Positions 45,681 to 58,700 of a stretch of 64,000 bases of DNA are shown here, piece after piece. The DNA comes from Paramoeba atlantica (Eukaryota; Discosea). The notes below the pieces were generated by a model, which worked only from the letters and a program-made list of their open reading frames with translations, made no database searches and had not been told where the DNA came from. The stretch is from assembly GCA_977017575.1 (NCBI GenBank), contig CDRNVI010000169.1, forward strand, positions 1 to 64,000. The letters are read 5' to 3'. The translations under genes and the position numbers were made by a program. Numbering within the stretch: position 1 is the stretch's first letter; each line of letters begins with the position of its first letter.

Positions 45681-46057
45681 CCCTTTCTTTGGCATTTCTT
45701 TTTTTTTTTGGTCGAAAACAAATTGTTTTTTGTTCGAGAACAACAACACGAAAATGAAAAAAAGAAAAGAAGCAAAATAATCACAATTCTTAATTCATTG
45801 TTGAAAGAGGGGGTGTTGGAAGAAGGGTGGAAAGAAGGGGAAATTGGGTCAAGAGAAAAATTAAGAAAGAGAGGCGGATTTCAAGCTTCTCTTTTTAGAT
45901 CTCAACTAAAAACGAATTTGGAGTCCAATGAAAGAGGGGGAGAGTTCGAAGAAGGGAGATAAAAGGAAGAAAAAGAGTGGCTTAAACAGATTGCAAAGGT
46001 AAGAGGTACGAAGAGAGGAGGGGGGGAGATCGGATTAATCAAAAGAAGAAGAAAAAA
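45681..46057. other. Spacer between U2 and the BAR-SH3 gene
   Basis: A pyrimidine tract directly after U2, then GA-rich sequence at 45800-46030 with open frames of Lys/Glu composition only. No gene supported. Confidence 0.4.
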
Positions 46058-49000
46058 TCATTCTTCCTCCATTGATTGCTGCTCTTGGATTAAATGAGCT
46101 TGTTCCAGAATCACTGGAGGCACTTCACTGTTAAAATAAAAATGTTAAGAAATTGACCAAGTGGGAAGGGGAAGATTGAGAAAAGAGGGGAAAAAAAAAA
46201 GAGGAAAAGAAGAAACAAAAATACCTCATTTCAAAATCTTCATGGACATAAGATGCAGGGAAGTAACCGACAATACCATTGGACATCCCGTGCCACCAAT
46301 CAGGATCATTGAAATCAAACACAACAATGAACTCATCTTCATCAAATGAAAGCTCACCCTGGTGGTGGTAGATCAAGTCAACAAAAAAATTCATCGTTTT
46401 TTTTTTCAAAAAAAAACAAAGGAAGGAAGAAAAAAACCTCTGCATCAGCAGTAGAATCATATAAAGTTTTTACAACCTTAACAGTTGTCAAAGGTTTCCT
46501 CTCACCTCCTCCACCAGAAGCTTGTAGTTGTTGTTGCTGTGGAGAAGGCTCTGGTTCCATCTCTTCATCTCTTGCAGGGGGAGGGGGAGGGGGAGGAGAG
46601 GCAGCTCTTTCTTCGACTACAATTCGAACTGGTGGTTTTTCGGAAGGTGGAGCTGGAGCTGCTTCTCGATCTGAAGCAGGAACAGGGGGAGCTGGAGCTG
46701 CTTCTCGTTCTGAAACAGGAACAGGGGGAGGTGGGGCTGCTTGTCGTTCTGAAACAGGAACAGGGGGAGCTGGGGCTGATTCTCGATCTGAAACAGGGAC
46801 AGGGGGAGCTGGAGCAGCACTCCTTTGTGGTTCTGGAGGAGGTGAAGCCGCTGCAGAGCCTCGATCTCCGCCTGTGAAAAAAAGAAGAAAATTCCATGGA
46901 AAAATGAGTATCCAAATACAAAAATCAAAGAAAAGGAAAATGGAGAAATTAGAAGAAGGAGAAGGGGGTGAAAGATAGGATGAAAATCAATGTGAAGAAA
47001 GTGTTAACCTGGAGGAGGAGGGGGAGCAACTGAGGGAGAAGAGGAAGAAGGAGAAGGAGAAAGAGAAGAAGGAGAAGAAGAAGAAGGGGGAGGAGGAGGA
47101 GCGTCGCCAGAGGGTGGCGGGGGAGGAGGAGCTCCTGCGTCGGGGTTGACAGTGGCGTTTGGAAGCATATTTGTTGGAAAACCCATGTTTGCTAAATCGT
47201 CCCTGTTTTTCTTTTGAAAGTTCTCGGGTTCTCCAATGACAAAATTATCTGCTTTTTGCTTTTTTTTAACTGCAAAACCTTTGAGGATTGACTTCTTTTT
47301 CCTAAAGGAATATTTGAAGAAAGAAACAAAGAATTAGTCTTTGCAAAAAACTAATAAAAGTTTGCGATAATATCAAAACAAAAGAAAAAGATAAATAAAA
47401 GACGAAATATGAGACTTAAATTCTTTTGGCTTTGAAGGTGGGAGACTCTTTGCTTCTTTTCTCTCTTGTGAGCTATTTTCCAGTGATTCCATCATCTCTT
47501 GAGTTGAGACTGGCGTTGGTGGTGGTCTTGGTGGAGGAACCTAAAATCCATAAAATCAGGAGAGAAGACAAAAGAGAAGACAAGAGAAGACAAGAAAGAG
47601 GAGAAGAAGGAAAAAAGAGGAGTCTGAACTTCTCTCTGTTATGCATGAAAGAAAGGCAAGAAGAAGAAAAGTGAAGAAAGAAAAATCTTTAGGACCTCTT
47701 GAGAAGTAACACCACCCCAATTAGCTCCCTTGAGATCATAATCAGCCTTTAAAGTATCCAATTTGAGAAAATGAAGATCATCTTTTCGCCATTTCAAATT
47801 TTTCAGTTTTCGTGGAAACTCTTGTATCGCAGCTACTTTCTCTGTGTTCTCATTTAATGATGCCAAATTTCCCTCTGCTATTTTTTTGAAGGCATCTTGT
47901 GTTGATGCTGCACATCTCGCCAACTACAAATTACTTTCATCAGAATGGAAAAAATATGGAAAAATAGGGGAAAATATTGAAAAAGTTCTTTTCAAAACCA
48001 AAGAAAGGAAGAAAAGAAGAAGAGTCACCTGTAAAAAGCGCATTTGTGTCAAGAAATAAAGCTCAGCCACCATTTCATATCGATGTTCCTATTTTTTTTT
48101 CCTTTAACCTTTTTTTTCCAATCCAATATCACACAGCCACAAAAAAAAAAACTGTTCAGTCTCAAACAACTTCAGAACACATCTCATACAAAAAAAATAA
48201 TTATTCAATTCTTTTTTTTTAAAAAAAAAAACCTCAATTGCACCACATTTATCATTAATCGCTTTACCCATTTTTTGAATTCGAGAAGAGTCACCCTTTT
48301 TCTTCTCTTTATCTCCAAAGTGCTTTAATTTGTCGATGGCCCAATCATACCTTGTGTTCATATCATCTAAATCATTCTCTAAAAAAAGGATATCTTCTTC
48401 AAACAGTTTCGCCTATTTGAAAAGAATTTCTTTTTAGAAAAAAAAATCATTTTAAAATCAATGGGATCTATGTTTTTCCCAACAAGGAATGGTGTCCCAT
48501 GAATTAAGAAAAAATAATTCCAGAAGGGAAGATTTTTTTTCTCCTTTTCATTTCCAAAAAAAAATCAAAAAAAAAATAATAACCTCAGATTGGAAAGAAG
48601 AGAAAACATTTGATTTGAGCTGATCCGCTTGCTCTTTTAGGATTGTGGACATTTTTTTCTGTCTTTCTGCCAAGATGGCCAAACCTTCACAGACTGGGTT
48701 GTCTCCAACTGGGCTATTGTTTTGTTTGTTTTTTTAGTATTTTGTCATGAGTAAGAAAGAGAAATAGTTATGTGTTGTGTGATGTGTTCAAAGAACACTG
48801 TTTTATGATTCTAAAATTTTGATGAATGAATGAGGGAAAAGAAACCTTGGATCTAAATAGGATAAAGATTGAGGTAAACCCTTTGATTCATTCGCAACTG
48901 ACTGTTGTCACCAAGTTTGTCAAAAACAAAAAGGATGGAGAAAAAGAAGAGAGAGAGAGAGAAAAAAAGGAACTTGGTAATTGTCAGCAGCTTTCGAAAG

Positions 49001-49311
49001 AGCATTTGCAAGAGCCATCCCACTTTTGGAAGTTCTTTGTAAATCATGTTGATATGCGGTCATTGCCTGTTGTATCTTTTCAGCATTCCAATTCAAATTG
49101 AAAATTATTGTTGAGTGGTCACAATTCTTTTTCAAACTACGGGGCTCTTTTTCCCGCCCTCTTCTCTTTTTTGTTCACAAAAAAATAAAAAGGAAAAGAA
49201 AAAGAAAAAGACCTTCATAACTAAATGCAAATCACCAGTTTGTTTTCTGTAACGTTTGAATTCATTGTCCACTCGATTACGGGCAGTGTGGACACTTCCC
49301 GGAATAGACAT
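46058..49311 (-). CDS. BAR-SH3 protein with Pro-rich linker
   Basis: BAR domains dimerise and bend membranes; SH3 domains recruit Pro-rich partners such as WASP/dynamin. Start ATG 49311 (MSIPGSVHTARNRVDNEFKR). Minus-strand exons encode a helical BAR region: NAEKIQQAMTAYQHDLQRTS, LAILAERQKKMSTILKEQAD, LENDLDDMNTRYDWAIDKLK, HRYEMVAELYFLTQMRFLQ. A linker (ILKGFAVKKKQKADN) and long Pro/Ala repeats follow, including about four PVPVSERE-type units (46660-46830). The C-terminal SH3 is VKTLYDSTADAEGELSFDED then EFIVVFDFNDPDWWHGMSNG and IVGYFPASYVHEDFE, with ALYDY-, WW- and P-x-x-Y-like positions kept. It ends SMEEE at TGA 46058-46060. The Pro repeats could bind its own SH3. Confidence 0.85.
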
Positions 49312-49719
49312 AGCAGAAATGAACCAAAACACAAACAACACAAAACAAAAAAAAAAAAAAAACAAAAAGAAAAAGGCAAAGAAAACACGCAAAAAACAAA
49401 AAAAAACAACACAAAAAAAAGAGGGTCAAAAAACCGATTTTAAACGGGAAAAAAAATTGGTGTCCCAATGGACACCATCTTCGGAAGAAAAGCCAAAAAT
49501 GGGCGATTTTTGCACTTCAATTTTTTCGTTCGAATTTTGGGGCCCATTTTTTTGAACCACAAAAAAAAAGAGACTCTTTTGTTTTTGTGTGTTGATTGAG
49601 GAGAGAGGATCGGTGAACACTCAGTTTCTCATTTGTCTTTTATTTTTTCACCCCCACCCACCCACCCACCCACCCCTTTTTCAGTTTCAGTTTCAGTTTT
49701 TCAAAAAAGAAAAGAAACT
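49312..49719. promoter_or_regulatory. Divergent promoter region with CCCA repeats
   Basis: A 408-bp spacer between opposed ATGs. A (CCCA)n tract lies at 49651-49674, followed by TTTCAG repeats at 49680-49698, immediately before the plus-strand start. The remainder is A/T rich. Confidence 0.45.
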
Positions 49720-52298
49720 ATGAGCTATAGTGAGTCTGTGTTTCGCAATAAGATTGTTGAGGCGCTTGAGAAAGTGAAGACAATCTTAGATAATACCAAA
49801 TCTCCCAATTTGGCGAAGAATGTGCATCACCGGTATGATGACAAATACTTGTTGGCTGAATTTCTAACCAACCTCGGAAATGCAAGTATCATTACTGTCT
49901 TGACCACTCTCGGACTCAAGGGTGATCATCTGGAAACCCTCTATGGATGGTGTATGAGTTCTCGTGCGGTTTCTCTTCGTTTGTATGCTGAAGAACGATG
50001 CTCATTTGTGAAAACTGTAAAGAGGACAGAAGAAGGGAAAACAAAACATGTCACATCGATCAGCACTCCTATTGGTGGTGGAAAGATCACCTCAGGAACT
50101 GTACACAAAATTACAGAACATTTTTGGAAGTTTGATTTTGAATACCGTCTCATTGCCTACCCTGGAACCAGTGTTGATGAAGGTATTGTCTTTAATGAAA
50201 GAAAAGGAAGCTATGAAATTATGACTTCCGTCAAATCTTCACCTCGAGAAGAGGCTCTCATTCGTCCTCACGTCGATTTCAACATCACATGGCTCCTTCA
50301 GCGAATGAATGAAAAACTGCAGTCCAATTTCTCGATTGATCGGTCAAATCCAAAGTGCCACACACCTCGCCGAAACTCTGATATTTTTTCAGCCCTGGAT
50401 TTCTTTGGTCGTTTTTCATCTTGGTGTTCACAAGTTCAAACGTATTTTAAGAAGGTGCTTTTTCCAATCCAGACCGGTCATTCTTTGGATTTAGGAAGCA
50501 TTAATTGTGACGGTATTTTTATCCCTGTGCTCCCATTTTTTGAAGGAAAAAATGAAGAAGAAGAAGAGGAAAGTTCTCCTTCAGATGCGAAAGCAATTGA
50601 AGATAAAAGTGAAGGAAAAAAAGAAGAAGAATCTTCCTCTTCCTCTTCCTCTTCCTCTTCCTCCTCTTCTTCCTCTGTCGCCTCCCCTGCTTCTGTTGTC
50701 TTGGTGAGTGGAGAATCAGAAGTTCTCCCACTTTCTTATATTGGGCCCTTTTTTGGAGAACAACAACGCGGATTTGAAGAAAAATTTTCCAATTTTGCGA
50801 AAGCATTCCCAAATAGCAACATCATTACCCCTCAAGAGGCCAGACTCTGTGTGTCAGTTTTGTATGGAATGGAGTTGGCAAAGAGTTACCACTCTGGTGT
50901 TGATTTTATTGAACAAATGTTACGTGAGCAATTAATTGCTGCAATCGGGAAAGTGGTGACACCAGTTGACTTTTCCAATTACATGAGATTTCATTATCGA
51001 AAGTTGTTTCGTTCAGATTTTTTGCCAAAACCATTTTGTTATGCAATTCGTCGCCCCGACCATTCACCTGAAGGTCCTTTTTTTTTTTTATTCACCCTTG
51101 TTACTTATCTCTCTCTCTCTCTCTCCTTCTCCCTTTCTCTTCCCTGATGAGCGATTCTTTTGATACTTACATCGGTATAATTTTAAGGTGTCCTTTCGAT
51201 TGAGGAACAAGAAGGGGGAGAGATGGCTGATCCTGTTGTGACGATTACAAGTATCAAACCTGCTAATAGGTCTGTATTCTGTGTTTCTTCTTTCTCTCTC
51301 TCTCTCTCTTTTCTCTTTGAGGCTGTGTCTCTCCTCCTCCCCTCTATTCACTCTCTCTTTTGATTACCAGTCCAATGGAGTTTTCGATTGATGCTGCCAC
51401 AAAAGTAAGATTTTATGGTGATAGATACCTTCACTCATTTGTTTCCCATCAATTTTCAGGTTCCTCATTCTTTTGGAGCCAAAAGAGGAATCCCTCCAGC
51501 AATTTTTTTTTTATTTTTCTTTTGAAGTGCAAAAACTGACTCTTTTTTGGATTAATTGCAGGTTACACATCAAGCAAACTCAATCTTGTAGCAACAACAC
51601 GTCAATTTTGTGGTTACATTTTGGTTGTTGGTAGAATTATTTCTGCAACTGAATTTGAGCCGAAAGATGCTATTATCCTCCAGGTTTATTTTTTTAAAAA
51701 AGAAGTTCATTTTGTTTGGTGTGGTTGTTGTCTGTTTTGAGGCTTACACACACTTTAAAATAGAATAAAGATGAGTTGAAAATCCCATTGAACATGGAAA
51801 AGATTCCGACTCCTCAACAGTTTAAAGACGCCATTGAAAGTCTTTCTCCCGAACAACAACGTTTTTGCAAGGTTTTTTTCTTCATTCTTTTCTCACTCAT
51901 TTTATATTTTCTTCTTTTTTTCTAACGCGAAAGATCACAGGCATTCAGAAGCATGCAATTGGAGCACACTTTGTTAGGAATTTGTGTGATTCAGATTAAA
52001 CCACAATTGGAGCGCCTGCTGAACCTCCCTGATGACAGTCTCACCAAAGAAATTGAATTAACACAACAACTTATCTCGCTCTTTATTAAGTACCAGATCC
52101 CCTCCGATCTCTTATCTTACGACGGGGAGGAAGATTTATCCGTGCCTGAAAAGTTGAAGGTTGTCGAAGATTATGTAGAGAAGATGAACCAAATGGTCGC
52201 GCGCTCGAAGGAGAAGGAGTTGGGTGTTGCTCTCGACAGACAGTCTTATCGAAAGGCTGATCCTTCTTTCATCCCCACAACTGTCATTACAACAACAA

Positions 52299-52333
<35 letters not shown>

Positions 52334-53176
52334 AGATTTGGTTTCTTCAGCAAACATGTTTCTTCAGTTGGTGGTGCGGCTGGAGGTGGGGGTGGTGGCC
52401 CCGCTGGTGGTGATGCACCCTCTCCTCCTTCTCGACAAACCACACCAGATTCAGTTGCCGATCCTCTTCGCTTCAGTCAATTTGATGATGTAATATTTTC
52501 CCCTCTTTTGTTTAAAATTCTTTTTCTTTTTCGCCTTCTCGTCCTCTCTCTCCCTTCTTTTCTTTTGGGGAAAAACTGACGCCATTATTCTCTCATGTAG
52601 GAGGAGCAGCAAGGGGGTGTGGTCAAGGTTGGAGAAATTATTGATTACACACAGATTCCAATCGAACTTGATCATAAATTTGGGAAGTTGGGACGCGAAA
52701 ATACATTGAAGCCCTCAATCATCCACCTTCATAATACGTGGACCAAAACCCGCCAAGCAAGCCTCCTTTCCCAACCCACCACCAGGTCTGATTTTTTCTT
52801 TTCTTTTTTTTCTTTCTTTTTGTGTCTTTTCTCTTACTTTCTCTCTTACTTTCTTTTTGGGCAATATAGTCTCGTCAGAGAAGAGGAACAAAGAACGGAA
52901 AGAAATGAAGCATTTGATCTCTTGGACGCTCTGACCAAAAGCGGAGAGCTTTCAATTCGAAGTGCATCTTTACACGTTGTAATTGCGTCGACTCATTGTT
53001 TTGATAAAACTTTGATTGATACAATTGTTCAAGATAACGTCAATCCAATTGAAAAGGTAGAGAAGTCTTCTTTAATGATTGCTAGCACAATCCACGATCT
53101 TCCCATCGCTGAGTTGGTGAATGAGAGCCAGATTGAGAGACTGAGGACTCATTCCGCTATCAGTTTTGAAGAGTGA
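49720..53176 (+). CDS. Long conserved-looking protein of unknown function
   Basis: Start ATG 49720 ([20 protein letters not shown]), chosen over an upstream non-ATG extension of Pro-rich translation. About nine exons join in phase into about 950 residues. Well-folded segments: [138 protein letters not shown] and [20 protein letters not shown]. Ser and acidic low-complexity linkers (50560-50690) and a poly-Ser/Gly loop (52290-52420) separate them. The motif density suggests strong conservation, and I have the impression of similar unnamed protist proteins, but I cannot name a family or function. No TM segments or signal peptide. Confidence 0.8.
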
Positions 53177-53522
53177 TGTGTTGTTATGTGCGTTGGTTGA
53201 TTGTCACGGAGGAGAGAGAGAGAGAGAGAAGAGAGAGAAGAGAGAGAGAGAAGAGAGGGAGAGAGTTTCAATAAATTACAAGTTTACATAAAAAATAGAG
53301 AGAGAGAGATTGAATGAAATGATTTTGGCTTTTATTTTCTTTTTTGAAAATTTTGTACAACTTTTCTCACCGTTATCTCACGCAACAAATCAAAAAGGGA
53401 AGGGAGGGAGGGATTGATTGAGAGGAAGGAAGGAAGGATGAAAGTGAAGAGGATTGGAGAAAAGAGAAAAGAGAATAGAAGAGAGGGAATCTTGATCCAA
53501 TAATAATAATTCAACTGACACT
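53177..53522. other. Convergent spacer with GA microsatellites
   Basis: (GA)n tracts at 53208-53262 and 53298-53312, and GGAAGGAAGG-like repeats at 53398-53437, between the stop of the long unknown gene and the stop of the R-SNARE gene. Confidence 0.6.
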
Positions 53523-55478
53523 TTAACAACAATTGTCACAACAAGCACAACAAGAAGCAAAGCAACAAAAATAATATTTACGACATTTGGCACATTTCAA
53601 TTTCTTTGCTTCTTTGTGAAAATCTTGTGCGTTTTCCTTGAGAAAGAAACAAAAGTCAATTTTTTTTTCTTTTAAAACCCCCAAAAAAATTCGAAAAGAA
53701 ATGACAAACTTCAAGTTGTTGTGTATTTTGTTGAAGAGTTTCAAGTTTTTCTCCTCTTTCGACCGCTTTTTCTATTTTGCCAAACATTAAAAAAATAGCA
53801 AGAAAAAGAAAAAGAGAAAAGAGAGGGAAAAAAGAGAAAGAGAAAAGAGAAAGAAAAGAGAAAAGATACGAAGATTCTTCGCCATAATTTCTTTGACTTC
53901 TTCAACTTCCAGCAAAACTCCTCTTAATTTATCAGCATCTTTGTTTGTCAAAAAGAATTCCTAAAAAAAAGAGAGAGAACCACATTTTAAAGGGAGAAAG
54001 AGGAAAAAAAGAATTGAGCAAAAGAGGAAAGGGGCAAAGAGAAAGAAAAGAGAGAGAGAAAGAGATCAAGGAAAGAGAGAACAGGAAGAAACAAAAGAAA
54101 GGAGAAAAAAAAAAGGAGAAAAAAGAAAAGAAAAAAGAAAAGAAAAAAGAAAAGAAAAAAGAAAAAGAAAAAAGAAAAAGAAAAGAAAAAAAAAAAAACA
54201 AGTTCAGTTCTCATAAATTTGCGATATTTGCCTCGATTAAGTTTTTGACCACCATGCACATATTTTGTAAAAAAATCTTTTCGGATGTGTTCCAAGTATC
54301 TTGTTTTTTTTTTTTGATTAATATAATTCAAAGAGAGAAGAAAGAAAGAATAAATAAGAAATCAATTTAAGAAGAATAAATTTGTTCCTTTTCTCTTTTT
54401 CATTTTCTTTCCCCTCTCCTCTCTCTCTCTCTTTCCTCTCTCTCTCTCTTCCTCTTCAAAAAAAAAATCAAAGAGAACGCCATCAAAATACGAAGTTGAA
54501 CTTGTTCATCAGCACCAATAATAAAACAGAAGCCTTCTCCAGCCAAATAAGCAAATCTTAACCTAATGTTTCAGTGAGAATTAATGAAAGAAAGAAAAGA
54601 AAAAGAAGAGAGAAAAAAAAAACACTGTATTAAAGGAAATAGATAAAAGGAAAAGAAGAAAAAAGAAAAGGAAAAAAAAGAAAAAAAGAGAAAGACAAAA
54701 AAAGAGAAAGAGAAAAAAGAAAAGAAGAAAAGAAAAAAAAAGAAAAAAAGAGGAAAAAGAAAGAAAAAAGGAAAAAAAGAGAAAAAGAGAAAAAAGAAAA
54801 AAGAGGAAAAAAGAAAAGAGAAAAAGAAAAAACGTTTGAAAATTGCCAAAGACACCTTTTTTGGCACGCCCTTCCATTGGCACTTGTTCTGCGATTAATG
54901 ATACCACCTAATTTTTTGTTTATTATTTTTTTTTATTTTTTTATTTTTTTATTTTTTTATTTTATTATTTTAATATTTTGTTATTTCTTCTTTCTGAAAT
55001 ATTTATTTCTGATTTCTTATTTCTTATTTCTTATTTTAATCTTAATTTTTAATTTAATTTTTGGGTTTGAGTTTTGTTTTTTGGCACATCCTTTCAGAAT
55101 GGTACTTGTTCTGCAAGTTAAATGATATTTCTTTCTTTTTATTTTTTCTTCTTCCTCTTATTTGATTATTATTTACTTATTGTCATTGTTTCTTATGATT
55201 TTATTGTATTATATTTTTGTTTTTTAGTTTTGTTTTTTGAATCTTCTTTTCTTTGTTCCTAATCTCTTTCTTTTCTCTTCTCTTTCTTCTAATCTTCAAA
55301 AAATAGAACAAAAAAGAATAAACCTTTGCAATTTCTTCTGATGCCTTTTCAGACTCCACAAGAACATCATCATCCTGATTTGAAATGAGTTTTCTCTTCT
55401 CCTCATTCTTTCTTTTTTCCCTCTCTCTCTTCAAACCTGAATCACTGCCGCATATCCATATGAATCTCTGACTGCCAT
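53523..55478 (-). CDS. Longin-type R-SNARE with ten-cysteine C-terminus instead of a TM anchor
   Basis: R-SNAREs drive membrane fusion. Start ATG 55478. Exons: MAVRDSYGYAAVIQ, DDDVLVESEKASEEIAK, VVSLIAEQVPMEGRAKK, LRFAYLAGEGFCFIIGADEQ with VQLRILMAF, RYLEHIRKDFFTKYVHGGQK, EFFLTNKDADKLRGVLLEVE with EVKEIMAKNL, then a splice into QKAVERGEKLETLQQNTQQLE. The first part has the longin pattern; the second is a SNARE motif with the zero-layer Arg in V-E-R-G-E-K-L, as in VAMP7. The last exon, ENAQDFHKEAKKLKCAKCRK then YYFCCFASCCACCDNCC, has ten Cys and no hydrophobic anchor. The tail resembles palmitoylated SNAREs (SNAP-25, Ykt6) and ends in CC. About 200 residues. Confidence 0.8.
55081..55135 (-). 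pseudogene. Decayed duplicate of the R-SNARE third exon
   Basis: This intronic stretch closely resembles the exon at 54855-54907: both carry TTTTTTGGCAC and CTTGTTCTGC at matching spacing on the plus strand. In the frame of the working exon it contains stop codons, so it cannot substitute for it. It reads as an exon duplication that has since decayed. Confidence 0.6.
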
Positions 55479-55747
55479 TTTCTCAAAAAAATTGAAAGAA
55501 CAAAAAGAAAAGAAGAGAGAGAGAGAGAAGAAAGAAAGAACAAAACTCAAAAAAACAAACAAAGGGCGAAAAACAAAAAATAAAAAAAAACCACAAACAA
55601 AAAAACAATCTAAAAAATAGCGCCCCATTTTAAGAAATTATATTTCTAAATTTAGAGACTTAAAATTTAGAGAACTAAAAATCTCCATTCTTTTTCTTTT
55701 TCTTTTTCTTTTTCTTTCACTCTTTTTTGTTTTCGAGAGAGAGAAAT

Positions 55748-58700
55748 GAAAGTTTTTTGTTTGGCGTTGGTGTTGTTGGTTGGTTTGGCTGTTTGTGGCC
55801 CTTCCACTTCTCTCTTTTTGAAAAAGTTGCGACAGCGAATGGACCAAATTCGTTTTGATCAAGAGGTTTTTTCTTTTTTGAATTTTTGAGTTGAGAATTT
55901 TTTTGATTTCTTTTCCTTTTTTTTTTTTCATTTTTTAATTCTCATTCGATATTTCATCAAAAAAATCTCAAACAAAATAAAAAAATTCATAAACAAAAAA
56001 CAAAAAAACAAAACAAAACAAAAAAATAGGATGTAGAAGAAGCAGGAGAGACATACTCTTATACCCAGAGACGTGATCATTTTAATACTCTTGATGAAGC
56101 TATTTTTAAACAAGTTTTTCTTTTTTTCTTTCTTTTTTCTTTTTTTCTTTTTTTCTTTTTTTCTTTTTTTCTTTTTTTCTTTTTTCTTTCTTTTTTCTTT
56201 TTCTTTTTTCTCTTTACTATTGACTAAGAACGGGAACACAGCGGTATTTCATCAATGACACTTTTTATCAAAAAGAGGGTCCAGTCTTCTTCATGTTGGG
56301 ACAAGAGGTAATCTCATTCTCTTCTTCTTTTTCTTCTTTTCTTTTTCTTTTTCTTTTTTCTCTTTTTCTCTTTTTCTCTTTTTCTCTTTTTCTCTTTTTC
56401 TTTCTCTTTTTCTCTTTTTTTCTTTTTCTTTTCTTTTTCTTTTATTAATTCAAGAAAAAATAGGGTCCTTCTTCTCCCAACGATGTCTCTCGAGGATTAC
56501 CAATTTATCTTGCAGAGAAGTTTGGAGCTTTGGTTGTTGAGGTTCTTTTCTCTCTCTCTCTCTCTCTTCTTTCTCTCTTCTCTCCTTTTTTTTCTCCTCT
56601 CTCTTTTCTCTTTTTTCTCTCTTCCTTATTATTTTGTTTGTTGGTTGTTCAGCCCCTCTCTTTCTTTTCCTTTCTTTTCCTTTCCTTTCCTTTCCTCTTC
56701 TCTTTTGAACCAATGAATAGCTGGAACATCGATATTATGGACCCGGGGAAAGTGTCCCTGTCGACAATTTGACCACACCAAACATGAGATGGCTTTCAAG
56801 TTCCCAGGTTCATTTTCTTTTCTTTTTTCTTTCTGTTTTTCTGTTTTTCTGATTGTTATGATTTTTATGATTTTTATGATTATTTATGATTATTTATGAT
56901 TATTTATGATTATTTATGATTATTTATGAGTTTTATTATTGATCTTTCGTTTTGATTTTATCTTTGAATTTTGGTTGAATTGTTTTATTTTATTTTAATT
57001 ATTATTATTCATTATTATTAATGATTTGTTATTTTTTTTTTATGAAAGGCTCTTGAGGATTTTGCTCACTTCCGTATTGACTTTGCTGATCTTCATCCTG
57101 AATACAACATGGAGGTATCCTCTTCCTTTCCCTTCTTTCCCTTCTTTCCCTCTTCTCTTTCCTTTTTCTCTTCTTCCCTTTCTTCCCTTTTTCCTTTTTT
57201 TTTTCTGAGAATTTTATTCGAATTTTTTGTTTTTCATTTTTCATTTTCTTTTATTGAACAGAGAGATACAAAGTGGATTATTTTTGGATGCAGTTATGCT
57301 GGTGAGTTTTTGTCCATTTTTTTTTCTTTTGCTTTTTCTCTTTTGATTGTTTTCTCTCATTATTTTGATTTTCTTTTTTTTTTCTTTTCCTATTTCTTTG
57401 TGTTAAAAAAAAAATAAATAGGTGCAATGTCCTCTTGGTTGAGAATGAAGTACCCTCATTTGTTTTTGTCTGCGATTGGTGGATCTGGCCCTGTTGAAGC
57501 TGAAGTTTGTTTTTCAACTCTTTTCCTTCTTTTTTTCTTTCCTTGTCTCCTTTTCCCCTCTTTCCTCTTTTGTTTTGACTCATTTTTTGTTAGGTTGATT
57601 TTGTTCAATATGACCAAACAGTCACATATTCATTAAACTTGAATTCAGAAGAGTGCCACATGCAATCCCAACAAGCGATGGCTGATGTCTCTCTTTAATT
57701 TTTTAATTTTCTTTCTTCTTTCTTATTTTTTTGTTCATCTTCTCCAAATAGGCTGGAACAATGTCTCAAGATTCTTCCAACTGGCCTCAATTGGAAGCGA
57801 TGTTCAACACATGCACTCCTATTACAAATCCTCTTGACTTTGTTGATACTGTTTATAACCCACTTGCTTTCTCCGTTCAGGTTTGTTGGAAGAGAAGACT
57901 TTCAAGTTGTTGTTCTCTAAAATCTTTTCTTTTTTGGTTCAGTGTTTGTTTTGTGTTTAGTGTTTTTATTATAAATAATTTTTCTTTTGCAGTACAATTT
58001 GGCAGTAACAGGATATCCTCGAGATGGGCTTTGTGAGACAATGACAAATACATCTAATACTCCTCTTGAGAACTTGGCGATGGCCAACGCGAATCCCAAA
58101 TTTGGTAATGCTCCTGGGTGTCTTGTTATTGACATTTACAATGGTTTGTTTTTTTTTTTTTTTTTTTGAATTTAGATTCTTTTGAGAAAAAGAAAGAAAT
58201 AAAAGGAGGGGAAAAAAGGAAAAGAATAAAAAAAGAAGAGTTGATGATTATCTTTTTATTGATATTTGGTCCTTTCAGGACCTGATGGGTTGTTGAATAT
58301 TTCGACTTCAGTTGAATTTCGTAAATGGTTTTGGCAGGTTTCTTTCATTGAACTTTCTTTTCTTTCTTGTTTTAGATCTTATAAAAAATTCTCTCTTCTC
58401 TCTTCTATTTTGTGCCCTTTCTTTCTCTAGACATGTTCGGAATTTGGTTATTACCAAACTGCCGCGGAACCACCAAGAAACACCCTTTCTACCGTCATTA
58501 ATGTCACTTATTTCTTGGATATGTGCGCAAAGACGGTTTTTTTTTTTTTTGTGAAGAAGAAGTGTGAATCAAGAGAAAGAAAGAGAAAGAAAAAAAGAGG
58601 TGCTTATTCTCCTCTTTTTAGTTTGATGATGCCTTCAGTGATCACCAAATTCGCCAAAACATCAACAACACCAATGACAGGTTTTTCATTTTTTTTTCTC

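Noticed and set aside
45484-45962. Short ORFs across the U2 locus
   Set aside because: The sequence is explained by U2 snRNA structure; the ORFs have no family resemblance.
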